Assembly (NCBI GenBank): GCA_023014365.1
Contig: JAEBUN010000023.1
Coordinates: forward strand, 310,001 to 374,000
Direction of reading: 5' to 3'
DNA length: 64,000 nucleotides
Source of the DNA: Lepiota brunneoincarnata
Lineage: Eukaryota > Basidiomycota > Agaricomycetes > Agaricales > Agaricaceae
In this document: piece by piece, positions 21,997-34,614 of the stretch
Layout: each line of letters opens with the position of its first letter
How positions within the stretch are numbered: the first letter of the stretch is position 1
Position numbers and translations under genes: made by a program
Notes under the pieces: model-generated
The model's database searches: none
Seen by the model: the letters and a program-made list of their open reading frames with translations, nothing else
What the model was told of the DNA's origin: nothing

Positions 21997-23802
21997 ATGT
22001 CCCTAGTAGACGCTAACTACGATATCTGGCATGAAATACTCGATTATTTTCGATATGATACCCCATATGGTCGCGAGGAAGAAGAAGTACGCGAACGAAG
22101 GAGGGCCATCCTCAAGATAGCATTGGTCTCTCGATCATTGGCAGCGATTGCGCTTGATGTGTTTTGGGAAGGAATGATATCATTAAAACCTGTAGTCCAT
22201 GTTATCAACTCCTTCTCATCGTCCCAGGAAGACACATTTCTCAAATATGTGGAGAAGGTAGAGGATGATGACGGCCAGGTCAGCGAGGGACACTGGGTAC
22301 ATTTTCTCGCTCTCGCTGCATTTTCCTAGCTTACCATACACATCTACAGGAGCTGCAGAGACCAATAAACGATACAGTGCGGCTCCGCGCACAAGAATAC
22401 CTTGGTCGGATACGGGTTCTCGGCTCCACAATATCCGACGAGGTAGAAACTCCCCTATGGGTTGCTCTTGTCATGTGCCTTGGGCTCAACGACAACTCAT
22501 CTCTCCTCCCCAATTTGCGGGAGCTACATTTGTCTTTCGATAGGACATCCCTCTCCCACATATCTGATCTAGCTCCCGTATCCCCCACCCTGACAATTCT
22601 CACAATAACCGATCAGCTCTCTGATGCTACACAGGCCCTGGCGCTGTTAAAACTGCTCGAGGGCCGGGGATGTGCGATGGAGAGTATCGATTATGTGGGG
22701 AACTCCTCGCCGGACCTCCTCCCTACCTTGCTGTCTTTCCAAGGGCTTAAAGCACCTGTTTATACATTTCAACCAACACCACCGCCTTCTGCGAGATAGT
22801 CCTGTCCCCATTTGCGAGCTCCTGGAACAGCTCGTTTCTCTAAAATGGCTCGGGATTGACCTCAGGATATTCCCCAAATGCAAAACGATGTTATCATCCC
22901 CAATCCATCACTTTGCCCTGGAAGAGCTACATCTGGTGGGAGATCCCGGGGACTTGCAGGACTTTCTGTTGAACCAACTGACATCGTCCTCCCTCCATAC
23001 TCTGTTGCTGATTGTTTGGAGTCATTACAGTTTTTCATGGAAAAGCTTATGCGAACAATCCGCTTCGACCTTCCCCTTTCTTCACTCTTTCTCCCTCGGA
23101 TCGGCGAGTTTCTGTGCTCCCCCCTTGTCATTGCAGGACCTCCCCGCAATCCTACTGAAATCACTCAGAAAGCTTGAGCTAGCCGGTCTACCCCATCAAT
23201 TGACTACGGACGATGTTATCGTGATGTTGAAGATGTTGCCCGACCTCCAATACCTGGTGATCTCCAATGGGTGGATCTTCAGTTGGACTTCCGAGTGGGA
23301 GGAGGAAGGGGAGGACGAGGAGGAAGACGAGGAGCAGGAGCAGGAAGACGAGGAGGAGGAGCAGGAAGACGAGGAGGGGCAGGAGGAAGACGAGGAGGGG
23401 GAGGAGCTGGAGCTGGAGCTGGAGGAAGACGAGGAGCTGGAGCTGGAGCTGGAGCAGGAGCAGGAGGAAGACGAGGAGCAGGAGCAGGAGGTCGGGGACG
23501 GAGCGATCCTTGATGCTTCCGTACTGATACCCTTATCCCAAAATCCTCATTTAAACCACCTCAGACTTTGTTTGGACTTCAGTGCCCTTCTCACCCCCCT
23601 ATCCGATGCTATACCACAGTCGAAGAGCGCGCTGGAAGAGCTCCGGGTCACAGAACCTGTGAACCTTCCCTCGACGCAAGAAGAGAGGCTCATACTAGCC
23701 AAAAATCTTCTCATTTTGTTTCCAAGGCTACGGGATATCGAATGCTTTTCCGACTTACCAGGCAAAATGGACGACCTGCGAGAAATTATTCGTAGTATTT
23801 GA
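21997..23802 (+). pseudogene. F-box/LRR protein, copy B, one-base frameshift
   Basis: Exons 21997-22278 and 22350-23802, intron 71 nt with a CAG|GTCAGC donor. It is the direct repeat of copy A, including promoter (from 21720) and 3' flank (to 24240). Against copy A it has an extra C in TTTCCAAGG at 22739-22740, which shifts the frame after SLLSF; the rest is open to the TGA. The acidic tract of about 70 residues contains ELELEL repeats not seen in A. If the extra base is an assembly error the gene would be full length (about 577 residues). Confidence 0.8.
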
Positions 23803-23984
23803 TACGTGAGTAAGAGTTGCCCGTGGTTATTAATCATCTTTCATCGGGTTGTTATGTATTTCCAACACATGTCAACAAGCCCACAGTACTGCCACATATG
23901 CATGAAGGGCTTGAAATGAATCAGGTCGATTCGGCTAAGGAGGAATGCAAAATAGATCATGGCAGGGCTCATTGGCAACGATGT

Positions 23985-24225
23985 GAGCGCAGGGGCGCCG
24001 GGGTTTGAGCTTCGGTACTTGTCGGATATGTAGCTGTGGGTTCAGAAAATTGAACTGGATACGGCACACCTCGCCTGACCCTCCGAATAAATTGATGTGA
24101 TATCCAAACATGGCAATAAGCTTAGGTTGGATCTCGGCCAACATTTGGTCGCCAGTGTGATCTGGGTACGAGTGGATAATCACTGTTTGTTCAATGGGCG
24201 CAAGCAGGTCAGGTCCCGTCTGCAC
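23985..24225 (-). pseudogene. RAD1/XPF remnant (downstream of copy B)
   Basis: Minus-strand frame with SYPDHTGDQMLAEIQP and a following AMFGYHI, equivalent to the remnant at 5500-5757. It supports the direct duplication of the whole 3100-5757 unit. Confidence 0.5.
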
Positions 24226-24405
24226 ACAACGCCCAACGAATGGGGAGTGTCAGATAAGTGGCCAAGATGACAGACGCCTTCAGAATATATGATACGTGTA
24301 GAGTATTTTAAGATACATTACCAGCGTATCAAGCCCGTGATTGACACACACAGCCCGCTCAAATTTAAGGGCCTTACAAAGACTCACCCGAACAAATGTA
24401 CCAGC

Positions 24406-25955
24406 ATGCTCATCCTTCTCCTTCTCCTCTCCGTTCTTAACTCATCATCCACCCCAATAGCCTCTCCCTCCCCAATCAACAGCGATCATGTCACCCTAAC
24501 ACTCTTCGGCCACGACCTTCCTGAATTGGTGAACACCACCCATTACCGTACAGTGCAAGAGATCATCCGTAGTTGCCTCGCGACTATATTTGCATGTACA
24601 TGGCTAGCCATTCACCCAAACCTGCCGGGACCGTATGATTCTGGGTGGACAAAATTCAAGCGCAAGGCGGCTACAATGGTGTATGCCATAATTGCACCTG
24701 AGGTCATGATGGCATGGGCACTGCGACAGTGGATAGCTGGTCGGCGAGTTGTCAGAGAGTTTAATAAGACGGGAGAGGAAAAAGGTATGCACCCAATCAC
24801 AAGTAGCGCAACCGAAGTGCTGACCCGTAGTCTTACAAAGAGGTACCATGGTACCTGGTTTTTCTAAATGCTCTAAAAGGGTGCTGTGTAACGATTCGGA
24901 GCACAGTCTATGAATGGTTTACAGGCCCAGGCCCTGCATCATCCTCACCAACAGTTTGGACCCTCACACATGGCTTCCTCATACAAATGGGCGGCTTTAT
25001 TCTTTACGATAATGACAGGCCCTTGCGTGTACTTACATTCGACTGCTTGAAGGAACTAATGGAAGAGGATCGTGTGGACGCACCAATAATCTCGGAGAAC
25101 GAGATCGACGACAAGAGCAAAGGAGATCTTCTCACTAAATCCTTTGTCGTTCTCCAGACCACCTGGTTCCTATTTCAATGCCTTGCCCGTTGGGTACTAC
25201 GCCTTCCTGTCATTGAGCTGGAGGTCGTCACTCTTGCATTCGCAGCCCTCAACATCGTCACGTACGGGCTTTGGTGGAAGAAACCACAGGGGGTTGATAT
25301 TGCGGTTCGTGTTCAGCTGAAACCCGGCGTCAGCGGGGACTTGGAGCGAGCGGGTAACAATGATGCGGAGACGAAGGGAAGCAAAGGGGGGGCGTTGTCT
25401 GGGAGCGAAAGTAAGGAGGCCTGGATTGCACGGTCTGTGAGGAAGGACGGGTCTAGTATCCTATGCTGTTTGCCATTGCTCCTGGTTATGGTGGTGGTTC
25501 GCCCTCTCGCAAAGATGTGGAGTCTTGCTGCTTCCAAAGTCCCGCCGGAGTCTTTGCGGGTCCCAATGTTCTATGCAGATGATAGTGGTAACAAAGAGGA
25601 TTATCCACTTTCAGCGATCAGCACCCTTTTTGGTGCTATTCACCTCATCCCATGGTTCTCTTCATTCCCATCCACTCCCGAACGCTGGCTCTGGCAATTC
25701 TCCGCGCTGGTTATCACGATCGAACCTTTAGCATTCTTTTTGGGCAAACTCGTTTCCGACCTGCCAGAATGTTTCGTTTCTACAGTCCTGGAGCTCCTTG
25801 TGACCCTTCCACTATACCTTTTCACCTTTCTTGCCATTCCCCTCTATGTTCTCGCCCGCCTAACACTCCTCGTACTCGCACTCGTTGACTTGCGCGCTCT
25901 CCCTGAAAAGGCATACATTGCTATTGACTGGACTAGATTTGTCCCCCACATATAG
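24406..25955 (+). CDS. Family M multipass membrane protein, central copy, intact
   Basis: Exons 24406-24784 and 24880-25955 (phase-1 intron, 95 nt) give 484 residues ending in TAG. It has a signal peptide (MLILLLLLSVLNSS), FACTWLAIHPNLPGPYDSGW, LTHGFLIQMGGFILY, EIDDKSKGDLLTK, NIVTYGLWWKKPQ, a Gly/Ser/Lys-rich linker, three C-terminal helices and the family ending WTRFVPHI. The intron position and phase match copy 2, which supports the exon choice; the AAAAG acceptor is weak. It converges on the aminopeptidase gene. Confidence 0.85.
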
Positions 25956-27279
25956 AACTTCCCAAGCTTATAACCTCCGATTGTAAGAATCACCGTAGCC
26001 ACCAGCTCTTTCGGAGACCTGATACATTCCTCTTATTCCAAACCCATTATTTTTCTGGACTTCTCATTCTGGCGCAGTGCAGGGTGAGGTGGGTATTATA
26101 TGAACAGTGCTGTGCGATTGTGCGAGCTGCACACCTCCAGGTTGTTGCTGAGGGACTTGTCCTCCTTCAAACGCTTGAAGAGAAGCAGACTCTTCAGCAC
26201 GTGAAAGGCGCCGAAACGAAACCGAAACGAAACCGAAACACGATCGAAACAGCGCTAATACGAACAAACAAAGGGGCGAGTGTGGTTGGCGAAACAACCA
26301 CTAGGCTTCGAAGACCGGGGAAGATGGATTATTTGAGAGAGAGAGAGAGAATTAGAGGAAGCGAACGAGAGGGTATTTCTGGGTCCTATATTGACTGCCG
26401 AGCTCAGAAGTGAGCTTGGAACTTTATATACAAGTAAATTATTTGTACTAGCTATGTTTTCTGTTTCGAAACGGATCGAAAAATTGAGAGATAATTATAC
26501 TAGGACAAATCTGGGGAATAAAGAACGTGAAACAGGAGAGATCGTGAAGTTTTCACGACTACGTTAACAGGGAATTAGGAAAATGGAATGAAAAGATGAA
26601 AGGGATGGTATGCGAGACTCAGAGAAGCCTATATATGGGGAGAAAACTTATGCTATGGTTCAAGCTCAGGGAAGGGAATAGAAATAAAGTGAAAATTTAT
26701 TTGTTAGGGAATGTAAGAAGTTTCGGGCGAAATGGATATGTCGTGAAATGATAACGGCTCCGATCAGCTGGGCGCTCCGAGTTTCTTGATCCGGGGATCG
26801 ATCCAGGTTCGGGTTTTGGGTTCCGAGTTCGGGTTCCGAGTCCTACGAGAGGTGGCATAGGGCGGCCGTTGCAGGTGTAGCCGCTTGCCCACCTCTACAC
26901 ACTCTCACGGGCGGCTCTTGCACAAAGCTCGGAAACTCACCCCCTATCGCGCTTCAAGATTTGCGACGTTCAGCCCAGTGACTTGGCGTTTGTTCAAGAG
27001 ATTTCTACATCCAAGGCTCAAAGGACGGAACATTCTTCCATTGCAAGGCATGTGTGGGGTACCCCCAGCTACGACTAGCGCTCTCCCACAGCAAGCGAGT
27101 CTTTTCAACGTCAACGGGGACTTACTCGACCTCGGTCAAGAAGGATAACATTTTTGGTGATATTTGGGTTCATTTAAATGTTACATGTCTGCGCACGATC
27201 CCCACAAATACTTAGCATTAGTAATCCCTCGTACCTAAGCCGCGGTTCCGCGTGCGAGTTTAAGATCCTAAAACGAGAA
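25956..27279. other. Gene-free stretch with GA repeat and a recurring hairpin
   Basis: No gene recognised. GTGGTTGGCGAAACAACCAC at about 26282-26301 forms a perfect 7-bp stem with a GCGAAA loop, followed by a GA run (26337-26350). The same hairpin with one wobble pair and a GA run lies in the TUP1 intron at about 40825. GTTCGGGTT-type repeats lie at 26811-26845. 26880-27279 is the duplicated spacer 3' of the aminopeptidase, seen also near 15000, 37200 and 42950. Confidence 0.5.
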
Positions 27280-29954
27280 CTATGGCGTTAGCTGAGTTCC
27301 GACCCATCCCGAAGCAGAAACTCGCACCTTCTCAATCAGTTTCCTAGCTATCGGGTGAAACCCTTCCTTTGCTTCAAGGAATTTCTCAACTGCGAGTTCT
27401 TTATTAACCTTGAAAATCGCTCGGAAAATCGGTCTGCAGAATTTCATGCGTCCTTTCACCACTCCACTTCCGTCCTTGCCAATCAACCAATCCGCTGCTT
27501 CAGCTGCGAATGTCTGTGCAGCGGACGAGCCGTGGTCCGCCAAGACGAGTTCATAGAACCTGAGCCGGATCTCGGCGTTGGGCGTTTGAGGGAGTCGATA
27601 CAAGGATGCGAGGTGAGAAACCAGATGAGGTGGAAGAGGGGGGTATGATTGAAGCTTCTGTAAAAAGACGACTGAAGCCATTTGGACACATCAGACATCT
27701 AGGCAGAGTCGAAGTAAGGGGATGACTGACTGATCTGGTTCCCGTTCATGCTCTCGAGGTCAGATTCTTCGAAATCAAGCTTGGATGTGTCGGCTGTTGC
27801 TCGCGCGGCATTCCATCGTTCAGCAAGTTCGTAAGCCTGTGTCGCCAAGCTGGTGTCGAAATCAAGTTTCACGGGGAGCTCAAGTCCTTCACCATACAAC
27901 CAGGCCTGTGTGAAGGGCACGAGCAAGGAGTGTTATTTGGTAAGTTCGTTGAACGAAAAGAACACGTACATCCCAATCGATGCTATCGAGCGCCTTGATC
28001 TTGTCGGGTTGGGCACTGAAATAACCATAGAGGTGTTTTCTCCAATCTTCCGTGCGGATGCTTTTGCCGCTAAAGGTGGATACGTAGTCCTTGACGTAGG
28101 GAAGAAAAACATCCAGTCCGCCCAGTGTTCGTTCTGGGGAGAGAGAAAAAGGTAAACTTAGGACCAGGCGCAAAGGCAAAAGATCGATTCACACGTACCA
28201 ATGTAGAGAAGGAAGTTGGCACCCTTCTCGTAAGGAACACTACTGTACGCATCATCAGGGTCCTCGCCCTTTTCAAATTCGAATGACAAGTCTCTGGTAT
28301 TTCGGCCGGTCCCGATATTCAGCCAACGCATCCTTGAGAGCTTCATTTCCGATCAGGTAGGAGAATGCACGGTGTGCCGGAGAGTGTAAGACCTGTTGGA
28401 GCACTCGCTCGAAGTATGTAGTCCATCCTTCGTTCAACCAGAAATGAGAGGCCTCAGCGTGTCTGTGGTTACAATGAATCAAAGGGGTCGTTATCCCTGA
28501 ATCCAACAAACCCACGTGACGCCGTTCCCGAACCACGAATGAGTGAGTTCGTGGACAACCACGTCGACCAGAGTTCGATCAGCCCGTCAGTAGCGCTGTA
28601 AGATGAAGTGTAAGAAACGTCGATCGAGACTGCCTCAATGAGTCCCACGTACTAGGAGTAAGGAACGTCAAGCAGGCATTTTCCTATTCGCAATAAACAT
28701 CAATCTGATAGGATGGGAGCACCATACTGACCATACCACCATAAGGGAATGACGGAGGCAGAACCAACAGATCGTATACTCCGAAGCGGTATGGTGTCAC
28801 GATGCTTTCTTCCTTTTCCAAAAACCGAGCAGTGTCTTCAGCAGAACTCCCAGTGTGCTTTATCCATGAGTTCCGGTTCAGTCCAAATGCCACTTGTCCA
28901 AGTTTTTCCTTCAGGTGTAAGGAATGGGACGGAAGTGGATGTTACCTGCCGCAATCGCGATCAAGTAGGATGGGATAGGCACGGGCTGTGGCACCTATTT
29001 AGCTACGAATATTCCCGGGGAAGGGGGGGGGGGGGCTGGGACGCGAGATAATTTCTTACTTGATTATAAGAGTACGTGACCTCCTCCTGACCAATAACCT
29101 TGCCGTTATGAGGAGGTCCGTCCACAGGAGGCGATACGCGGATAGCAGAAAGGAGCACGGGAAGAACGGATTTGACACTGGCAGAATACGTCTGTAGATC
29201 TTCCTTTAGGCCCCGCCCTAGTATGTTAACAAACCTTAAGCGATACATACAATCTTGGCAGAAGGAGTATCTGGAAGTATTCATTCACGTCAATATTTTG
29301 CCAGAATCCGTGTGTTTCCGCACCTTGAAGGGGTGCGAGTGCCCTCGAATAAATCGGCTGGCATTGGCTGAAAAGATAGGGGAACTGCTTTCCCTGAGTT
29401 TGCCTAGAGATTGGTATTAACGTTCACAACTCTACGTCGTCTGGGACCGAGTTCGTACTCCTTCTCAAGCCATTGTAGCGCAGTGCTACGGGGTGAAGTC
29501 TCATATGCCACCCGAACCTGAAGCTTCGTTCCCTTGGACAAACCCGACGGTAATGGAATGTGAAGTGCAGATCCCATCACCTCATGCTTCGCTTTGAGAT
29601 CAAACTGTATGTAGGCAACAACAAGTATATGCGTCTCTGAACGTACAAAGCTATCACAAAACTCACCAAAGTGGCCTTGCCTTCCACAGATACACTATCG
29701 ATCTTCAGTTCATTTGTGTCGAAACTGGATTTGTGATTGTATCAGGACTGGGAGAAACACTCTCTGCAAGTTACACAGGGGGGAGGGGAAGGGGGGGTAA
29801 CGAACATGACTTGGTCGACGTTATCCTCCTTGACGATCAGATGATGAGTTGCAGTTCCTCCAATGATACGGGTACGAAAGTCGAGATTCCAGTCAAATAC
29901 AACATGTTCAGTTACGACCTTATCGTAATTGGATTGGGAGGTTGGGTCAGTCAT
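27280..29954 (-). CDS. Leukotriene A4 hydrolase-type aminopeptidase (M1), frame interrupted
   Basis: Start ATG at 29954. Early exons: 29954-29806, 29724-29667, 29604-29459, 29403-29324, 29270-29251 (20 nt), 29191-29060, then from 28994. Family blocks are TQSNYDKVVTEH, HEVMGSALHIPLPSG, PYLFSQCQ, GGM-EN across an intron, the zinc site HELTHSWFGN, HFWLNEGWTTYFER, SSVPYEKGANFLLY and the C-terminal GRMKFCRPIFRAIFK. It would be a zinc metallo-aminopeptidase/epoxide hydrolase of the cytosol. Extra single bases near 28930, 28837 and 28590 shift the frame while all catalytic residues remain. It is either a recent pseudogene or a good gene with assembly errors. Confidence 0.8.
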
Positions 29955-30186
29955 CTCAGGAGAAGATGAGATATCTAATCAGGTCACAACGAAATCGTGA
30001 TTACGGATTGTTCCTTATATGGTAACCTCCAGGATAGTCATGCATGAGTACATACATATGTACTGTACTAAATTTCAACGGGAGCCCACTTTGGCCCAAG
30101 CGCCCCACCACCCAAATATTCAAATGTTCACTGATCCTTGTCTGGAGACTCGACCCTAGTTTCCTGAATTCAGCAAAATCACACAA

Positions 30187-32169
30187 TTAGAAGAGCGAAC
30201 AAAATACGCACTCTGCCTCCTCTGTTTGATCCTTGACCCGGATATAGATCATCACAAGTGCAAATAGCAGACCCACAACGAGCAGTATCCAGGTGGATAA
30301 AAACATATTCATGTATCTGGAAAGGTAAGTTGCCCTATAATCAGTTTCCCGACAACAAAATGCGTTGAAAGGGGGGATCACGTACGGAATCTTGATCCCA
30401 TCCTGCACGCCACATACCCGCCGCTCCCGCAGACTGGATTGATTTGTCTATGGACAGTAAGGATAACAGACGTTCTAATGTGGTGGAGAGAATGACTTAC
30501 AGAGACCCGTGAAGTAGGCGAGCTTCGCAGGATCATTCGACATCGCACCCATTATCCAGTACACCGTGACTTGCCATGAGGCATCCAGAATTCCGAAGAA
30601 AGCGTAAAGGAATATCCTCCCAACATATGGTGAATCATAAATATCCATCTTGTTTGACTCGGGAGGTACAGATTCTCGGGTATAACCCCTATGTCGGATG
30701 ATCAGCGTCAGCATTATCTATGGCAACATCAGGTCACGCTCCAACCTTTGATAGAAATATGCCCATATGTGAGCGGCGAACACCATCACGAATAAAATCG
30801 TCCAACCGGTGAATGCACGGACTCTTCTGCGAATATTTTTACTGTCGAGGACCAGACCAATCGCCAGGGAGCCAATAATCTGCTGAGGTCCAATAGATGA
30901 CGTTGTTCAAAGCACGTGCTCTGATATTGAAGATCGCCCCATTGTAACCATTGAATTCTAAAGCACAACAAAGCGGCATCAGCACACTGTTTGGACCACG
31001 AAAGGATGAATACATACGCCAAGTGTAAAACCAATTAGAGGCGAAGAACATCGGGATTAATAGGATGATCAAAGGATCCATCCTAATCGCACGGTAAATT
31101 CCAAGGATCTCCGTCCGCCATGACGGATTACGGGGGGTAGTAACCTTTGTTCCGTCTGTTCTTATCATCTTCTTGGGATCAACCATGAGAAGCGGTATGA
31201 GCACCCCGATGAGCGTGAGGACCAAAAAGCCAATCTTTGGCAAAAGTAAGGACATGAAGGAAAGTGATCGAGATTCATACACTCACATAGGTCCCATTTC
31301 CGACTAAGTTGCACGACAGAGTGATTAATTTCAGGGAGGGATAGTCGTTAAAGAAGGTAGCCCACCTGAATTGGCCTAGGACAAGAGAGTTCACAAGAGC
31401 GGGATGCATTTAGGTTGCGATTACATACCGTGGATCGGAAATTAGTTCCAAGTGACACTGACGCTCCGACGACACCACCCAAGTTGAAAATCGCCCAAAA
31501 AATGCTGATGTAACGGCCTTTTTGAATTTCCGTCGGATATGACAAGCATAAGAGAGCCTTGAGCCGTCCAAAGCAGGCCAGGCGCAAATGCCAAGGATAG
31601 CTCCTGCTGCGATGACGAAAGCGCCAGCATGAGGGTGTATGTTCATGGCCCTGGAATGAAACGTGTTCAATGGAGGGAGGGTAAGGGAATGGCAAATATA
31701 CGCACAAGTAAGAACCGATGTACAGCGCATATCCAGTGCTCCCGAGCAGAAGTGTCAGGCGGGGACCGATAACGTTGTTGACGGAGCTAATATAGCGAGA
31801 AAGTGGTGAGACCCCCACCCCGTCGAAAATGCGGCGAGAACATACCCTGCAAAGAACGCAGCAACCGCAAATGTCGCGTACAGGGCCGCGTTCGCATTGG
31901 CGCTTGTCGCCGAATCGACCTGGCCACCCGCGCCCAAGCCGTTTAAAGCATTGAAAAGGCCTATTGCAATAGTGTCAAAGACATCGCCCGTGGTGTACGA
32001 GACGGCGGAAGAGTAACAAACCTGGACACATGAAACAGACAAATCCGAGCATCGTCACCTGCGTTAACCCATCGTCAGCGCTCTCTAGTAGGAAGGTGAG
32101 AAAGCAGCAAAAACGAACCTGAGTGGCTGGGTGATAATAGAGTCCCTTGAGCCCAGGTGGGACGCTCAT
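30187..32169 (-). CDS. UNC93-like major-facilitator membrane protein, frame interrupted
   Basis: Exons: 32169-32119, 32058-32022, 31960-31846, 31786-31706, 31650-31429, 31375-31366 (10 nt), 31303-31287, 31234-31018, then from 30957, ending at TAA 30187. Blocks: LKGLYYHPATQ, GLFNALNGLGAGGQ, VNNVIGPR, YPTEIQKGRYISIFW, IFNLGGVVG, FFASNWFYTW, FNGYNGAIFNIRARALNN, AFFGILDASWQ, RVKDQTEEAE. These fit the fungal UNC93/DUF895 group, about 11-12 membrane helices, probable ion-channel regulator or transporter. Four places need one base removed to keep frame (near 31590, 31545, 30885, 30400). An upstream ATG at 32227 in another frame gives an acidic N-terminus and may be the real start. Confidence 0.78.
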
Positions 32170-32229
32170 GCAGTTGAGACTGGCTATCGCTGGTGTCGGT
32201 GCCATCAGCCTTTTCCTGGTCAGTCATGT

Positions 32230-32981
32230 TGCAGCAGGGGTCGCGAAAATCCTCAGGTCAGGGAGACAAGAAGCTGCGGGGCCTCGCAAGGGGCTTAGAG
32301 CTGTCATTTTACGTAGTCCAAGATTAGGAAGGAAGCACGCCAACAACGTTTCACCCACCCGGCAAACCCGCGCGGGTGAGCACCGAAAACAATGTGTTCC
32401 AGGTCATGGGTGGGTACCAAGGCGGGGATAAGATGGGTATCTGTCGCCAGGAAAGAACCCCACACATCAAAGTGGGCTTTTCCAGCGCAGACCATGTGGT
32501 GGCCCGGTAAGTGAACACCGGTGTTGGCCATTTGGAAATAGCCCAATTTAGCTCGGTCCATAGAAATGCTATCGTTATCCCTCTGCCACGGATGATTCTT
32601 CTGGCTTCCGAGAACGGAATCGGTGTGCGTCCATTGATGGGCGTTATCGATGGGAACTTGTGCATCAGCGCATCAGCCCCTGGCAAGTATAATAATATAG
32701 GGAGGCATTGACTGTTTGACATTGGTCGCGTGATCATAACCGGCTCAGGAGTGGGAGTGCCCAACCTAGTTTCGCGGTCATTTTCTTTCCTTTCCGCCAC
32801 GGAATACTTGCTCCAGCGGTGCGCCTGCGCTCCCATCACACCAGTGGACCTGTCATAATCTCTTTGGCATTCCTTCCCAGCCAAATCGACCCGAATAATT
32901 TCAAGCTCTTAGTGCACATGCCACAGCACGGTCGGCTTGTTCACATGTATTGGAACTACATAACAACCCGATGAAAGATAC
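32230..32981. other. Unidentified stretch downstream of F-box/LRR D
   Basis: 32880-32981 matches the 3' flank of the other F-box/LRR copies. The minus strand holds a 177-codon open frame (32351-32884) and a second overlapping one with THDLEHIVFGAHPRGF. Neither resembles a family I know and no introns were resolved. A remnant gene is possible. Confidence 0.35.
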
Positions 32982-34614
32982 TTAGTCCTGATTATTTACA
33001 GTGCTACGAATAATTTCCTCCAGTTCGGCAATTTCGTGTCCGAAAGTGCCATAGGATTCGAGATGCCAAAGTCCTTGGAAACAGAATGAGAAGATTTTTG
33101 GCTAGTACAAGCCTCTCTTCTCGCGTCAAGGGAAAATTCACAGGATCAATGATCTGGAACTCTTCCAGCACGCTCTTCGACTGTGGTGTGGTATCAGGTA
33201 GCGGGGTGAGAAGAGCGTTGAAGTCCAAACGAAGGCTGAGGTCGTCTAAATGAGGGTTTTGCGACAACGGTATCAGTACGGAAGCGTCGAGGACTCCGAC
33301 CCCTTCCACTTCCTCCGCTTCCTCCCCGGAACACCCATAGAAGATCATCAGCCATTGGAGGTCGGGCAACATCTTCAACATTGCGATAAGCTCGTCTGTA
33401 GTCAATTGATAGGGTACAGAGTATAGCTGAAGGAGTCTGAGCGGTTTCAGTAGGATTGCAGAGAGGTCCTGCATTGACAAGGGGGAAGTACCCCGGATGC
33501 TCGTCGATTTGAGGTAGAAAGAGTGAAGAAAGGGGAAGCTCGAAGCGGATTGTTCGCATAAACTTTTCCACGATAAAGTGTAACCACCACAAACCTCCAG
33601 TGACAGGGTATGGAGGGAGGACGATGTGAGTTGATTGAGTAGAAGAAAGTCCTCGGGTTCTCCCTTCAGATATAATTCTTCCAGGGTAAAGTGATGAAGT
33701 GGGGACAATAGCATCGTTTCGCGTTTGGGGAATATTCTAAGATCAATCTTGAGACATTTTAGAGAACCGAGCTGTTCCAGGCAGCTCGCAAACGGGGATG
33801 AAACTCTCCCGTTGTAGGCAGGTGACGTCCTGTCGTAATGTTCTATAGACAAGCGCTTCAAGTCCTTTGAAAGAGATCAAGGTAGGGAGGAGGTCCGGCG
33901 AGGAACTCCCCTTATAGTTGATGCTCTCCATCTCACATCCCTGGCCCTTGAGCAGTTTGAACAGCGCCAGCGCCTGTTTAACATCAGGGAGCCAATCGCT
34001 TATTGTGAGAATTGTCAGGGTAGGGGACAGGAGGGGAACTAGATCAGATGTGTGGAAGGGGGATGCCTCATCAGCAATTCAAATAAAGCACCCGCAAATT
34101 GGGGAGGAGCAATGAGTTGTCGTTGAGCCCGAGACATGTGACAAGAGCAACCCATAGGGGAGTTTCTACCTCGTCGTACATTGTGGCGTAGAGAACCCGT
34201 ATCCGACCAAGGTATTCTAGTGCGCGGAGCCGCACTGCATCGTTTATTGGTCTCTGAAGCTCCTGTAGATGTGTATGATCAGCCAAGAAAAAATGCAACG
34301 AGAGCGAGAAAATGCACCCAGTATCCCTCGCTGACCTGGCCGTCATCATCCTCTGCCCATCCCACATATTTGATAAATGGGTCTTCTTGGCAGGACGAGA
34401 AGGAATTGATAACGTGGACTACAGGTTTTAATGACCACATTCCTTCCCAAAACACGTCAAGCGCAATCGCTGCCAACGATCGAGAGACTAGTGCTATCTT
34501 GAGGATGGCCCTCCTTTGTTCGCATACTTCCTCCGGGTCACGATATTCGGTAGGATATCGGAAACAATCGAGTATTTCGTGCCAGATATCGTGGTGGGCG
34601 TGTATTAGGGACAT
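32982..34614 (-). pseudogene. F-box/LRR protein, copy D, three one-base insertions
   Basis: ATG at 34614, exon 1 to 34336, intron 34335-34263 (CAG|GTCAGC donor), exon 2 from 34262 to TAA at 32982. F-box part DIWHEILDCF and LVSRSLAAIALDVFW; LRR part LGSLKCLKIDLRIF, SSSLHTLSLEVC and LQWLMIFYG. Compared with paralogues an extra base is present at 34073 (TGC-T-GAT), 33866-33868 (extra A in TTCAAAGG) and 33072 (AGG-A-CTT). The acidic segment is short (GEEAEEVEG). Confidence 0.85.

Noticed and set aside
26268..26310. Hammerhead ribozyme suggested by CGAAAC
   Set aside because: No CTGATGA core lies nearby; only the GCGAAA hairpin is supported.
26800..26850. GGTTCGGG/GATCGATCC motifs resembling a tRNA B box
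   Set aside because: No A box, acceptor stem or anticodon stem could be folded around it; the motifs are simple GTTCGGGTT repeats.
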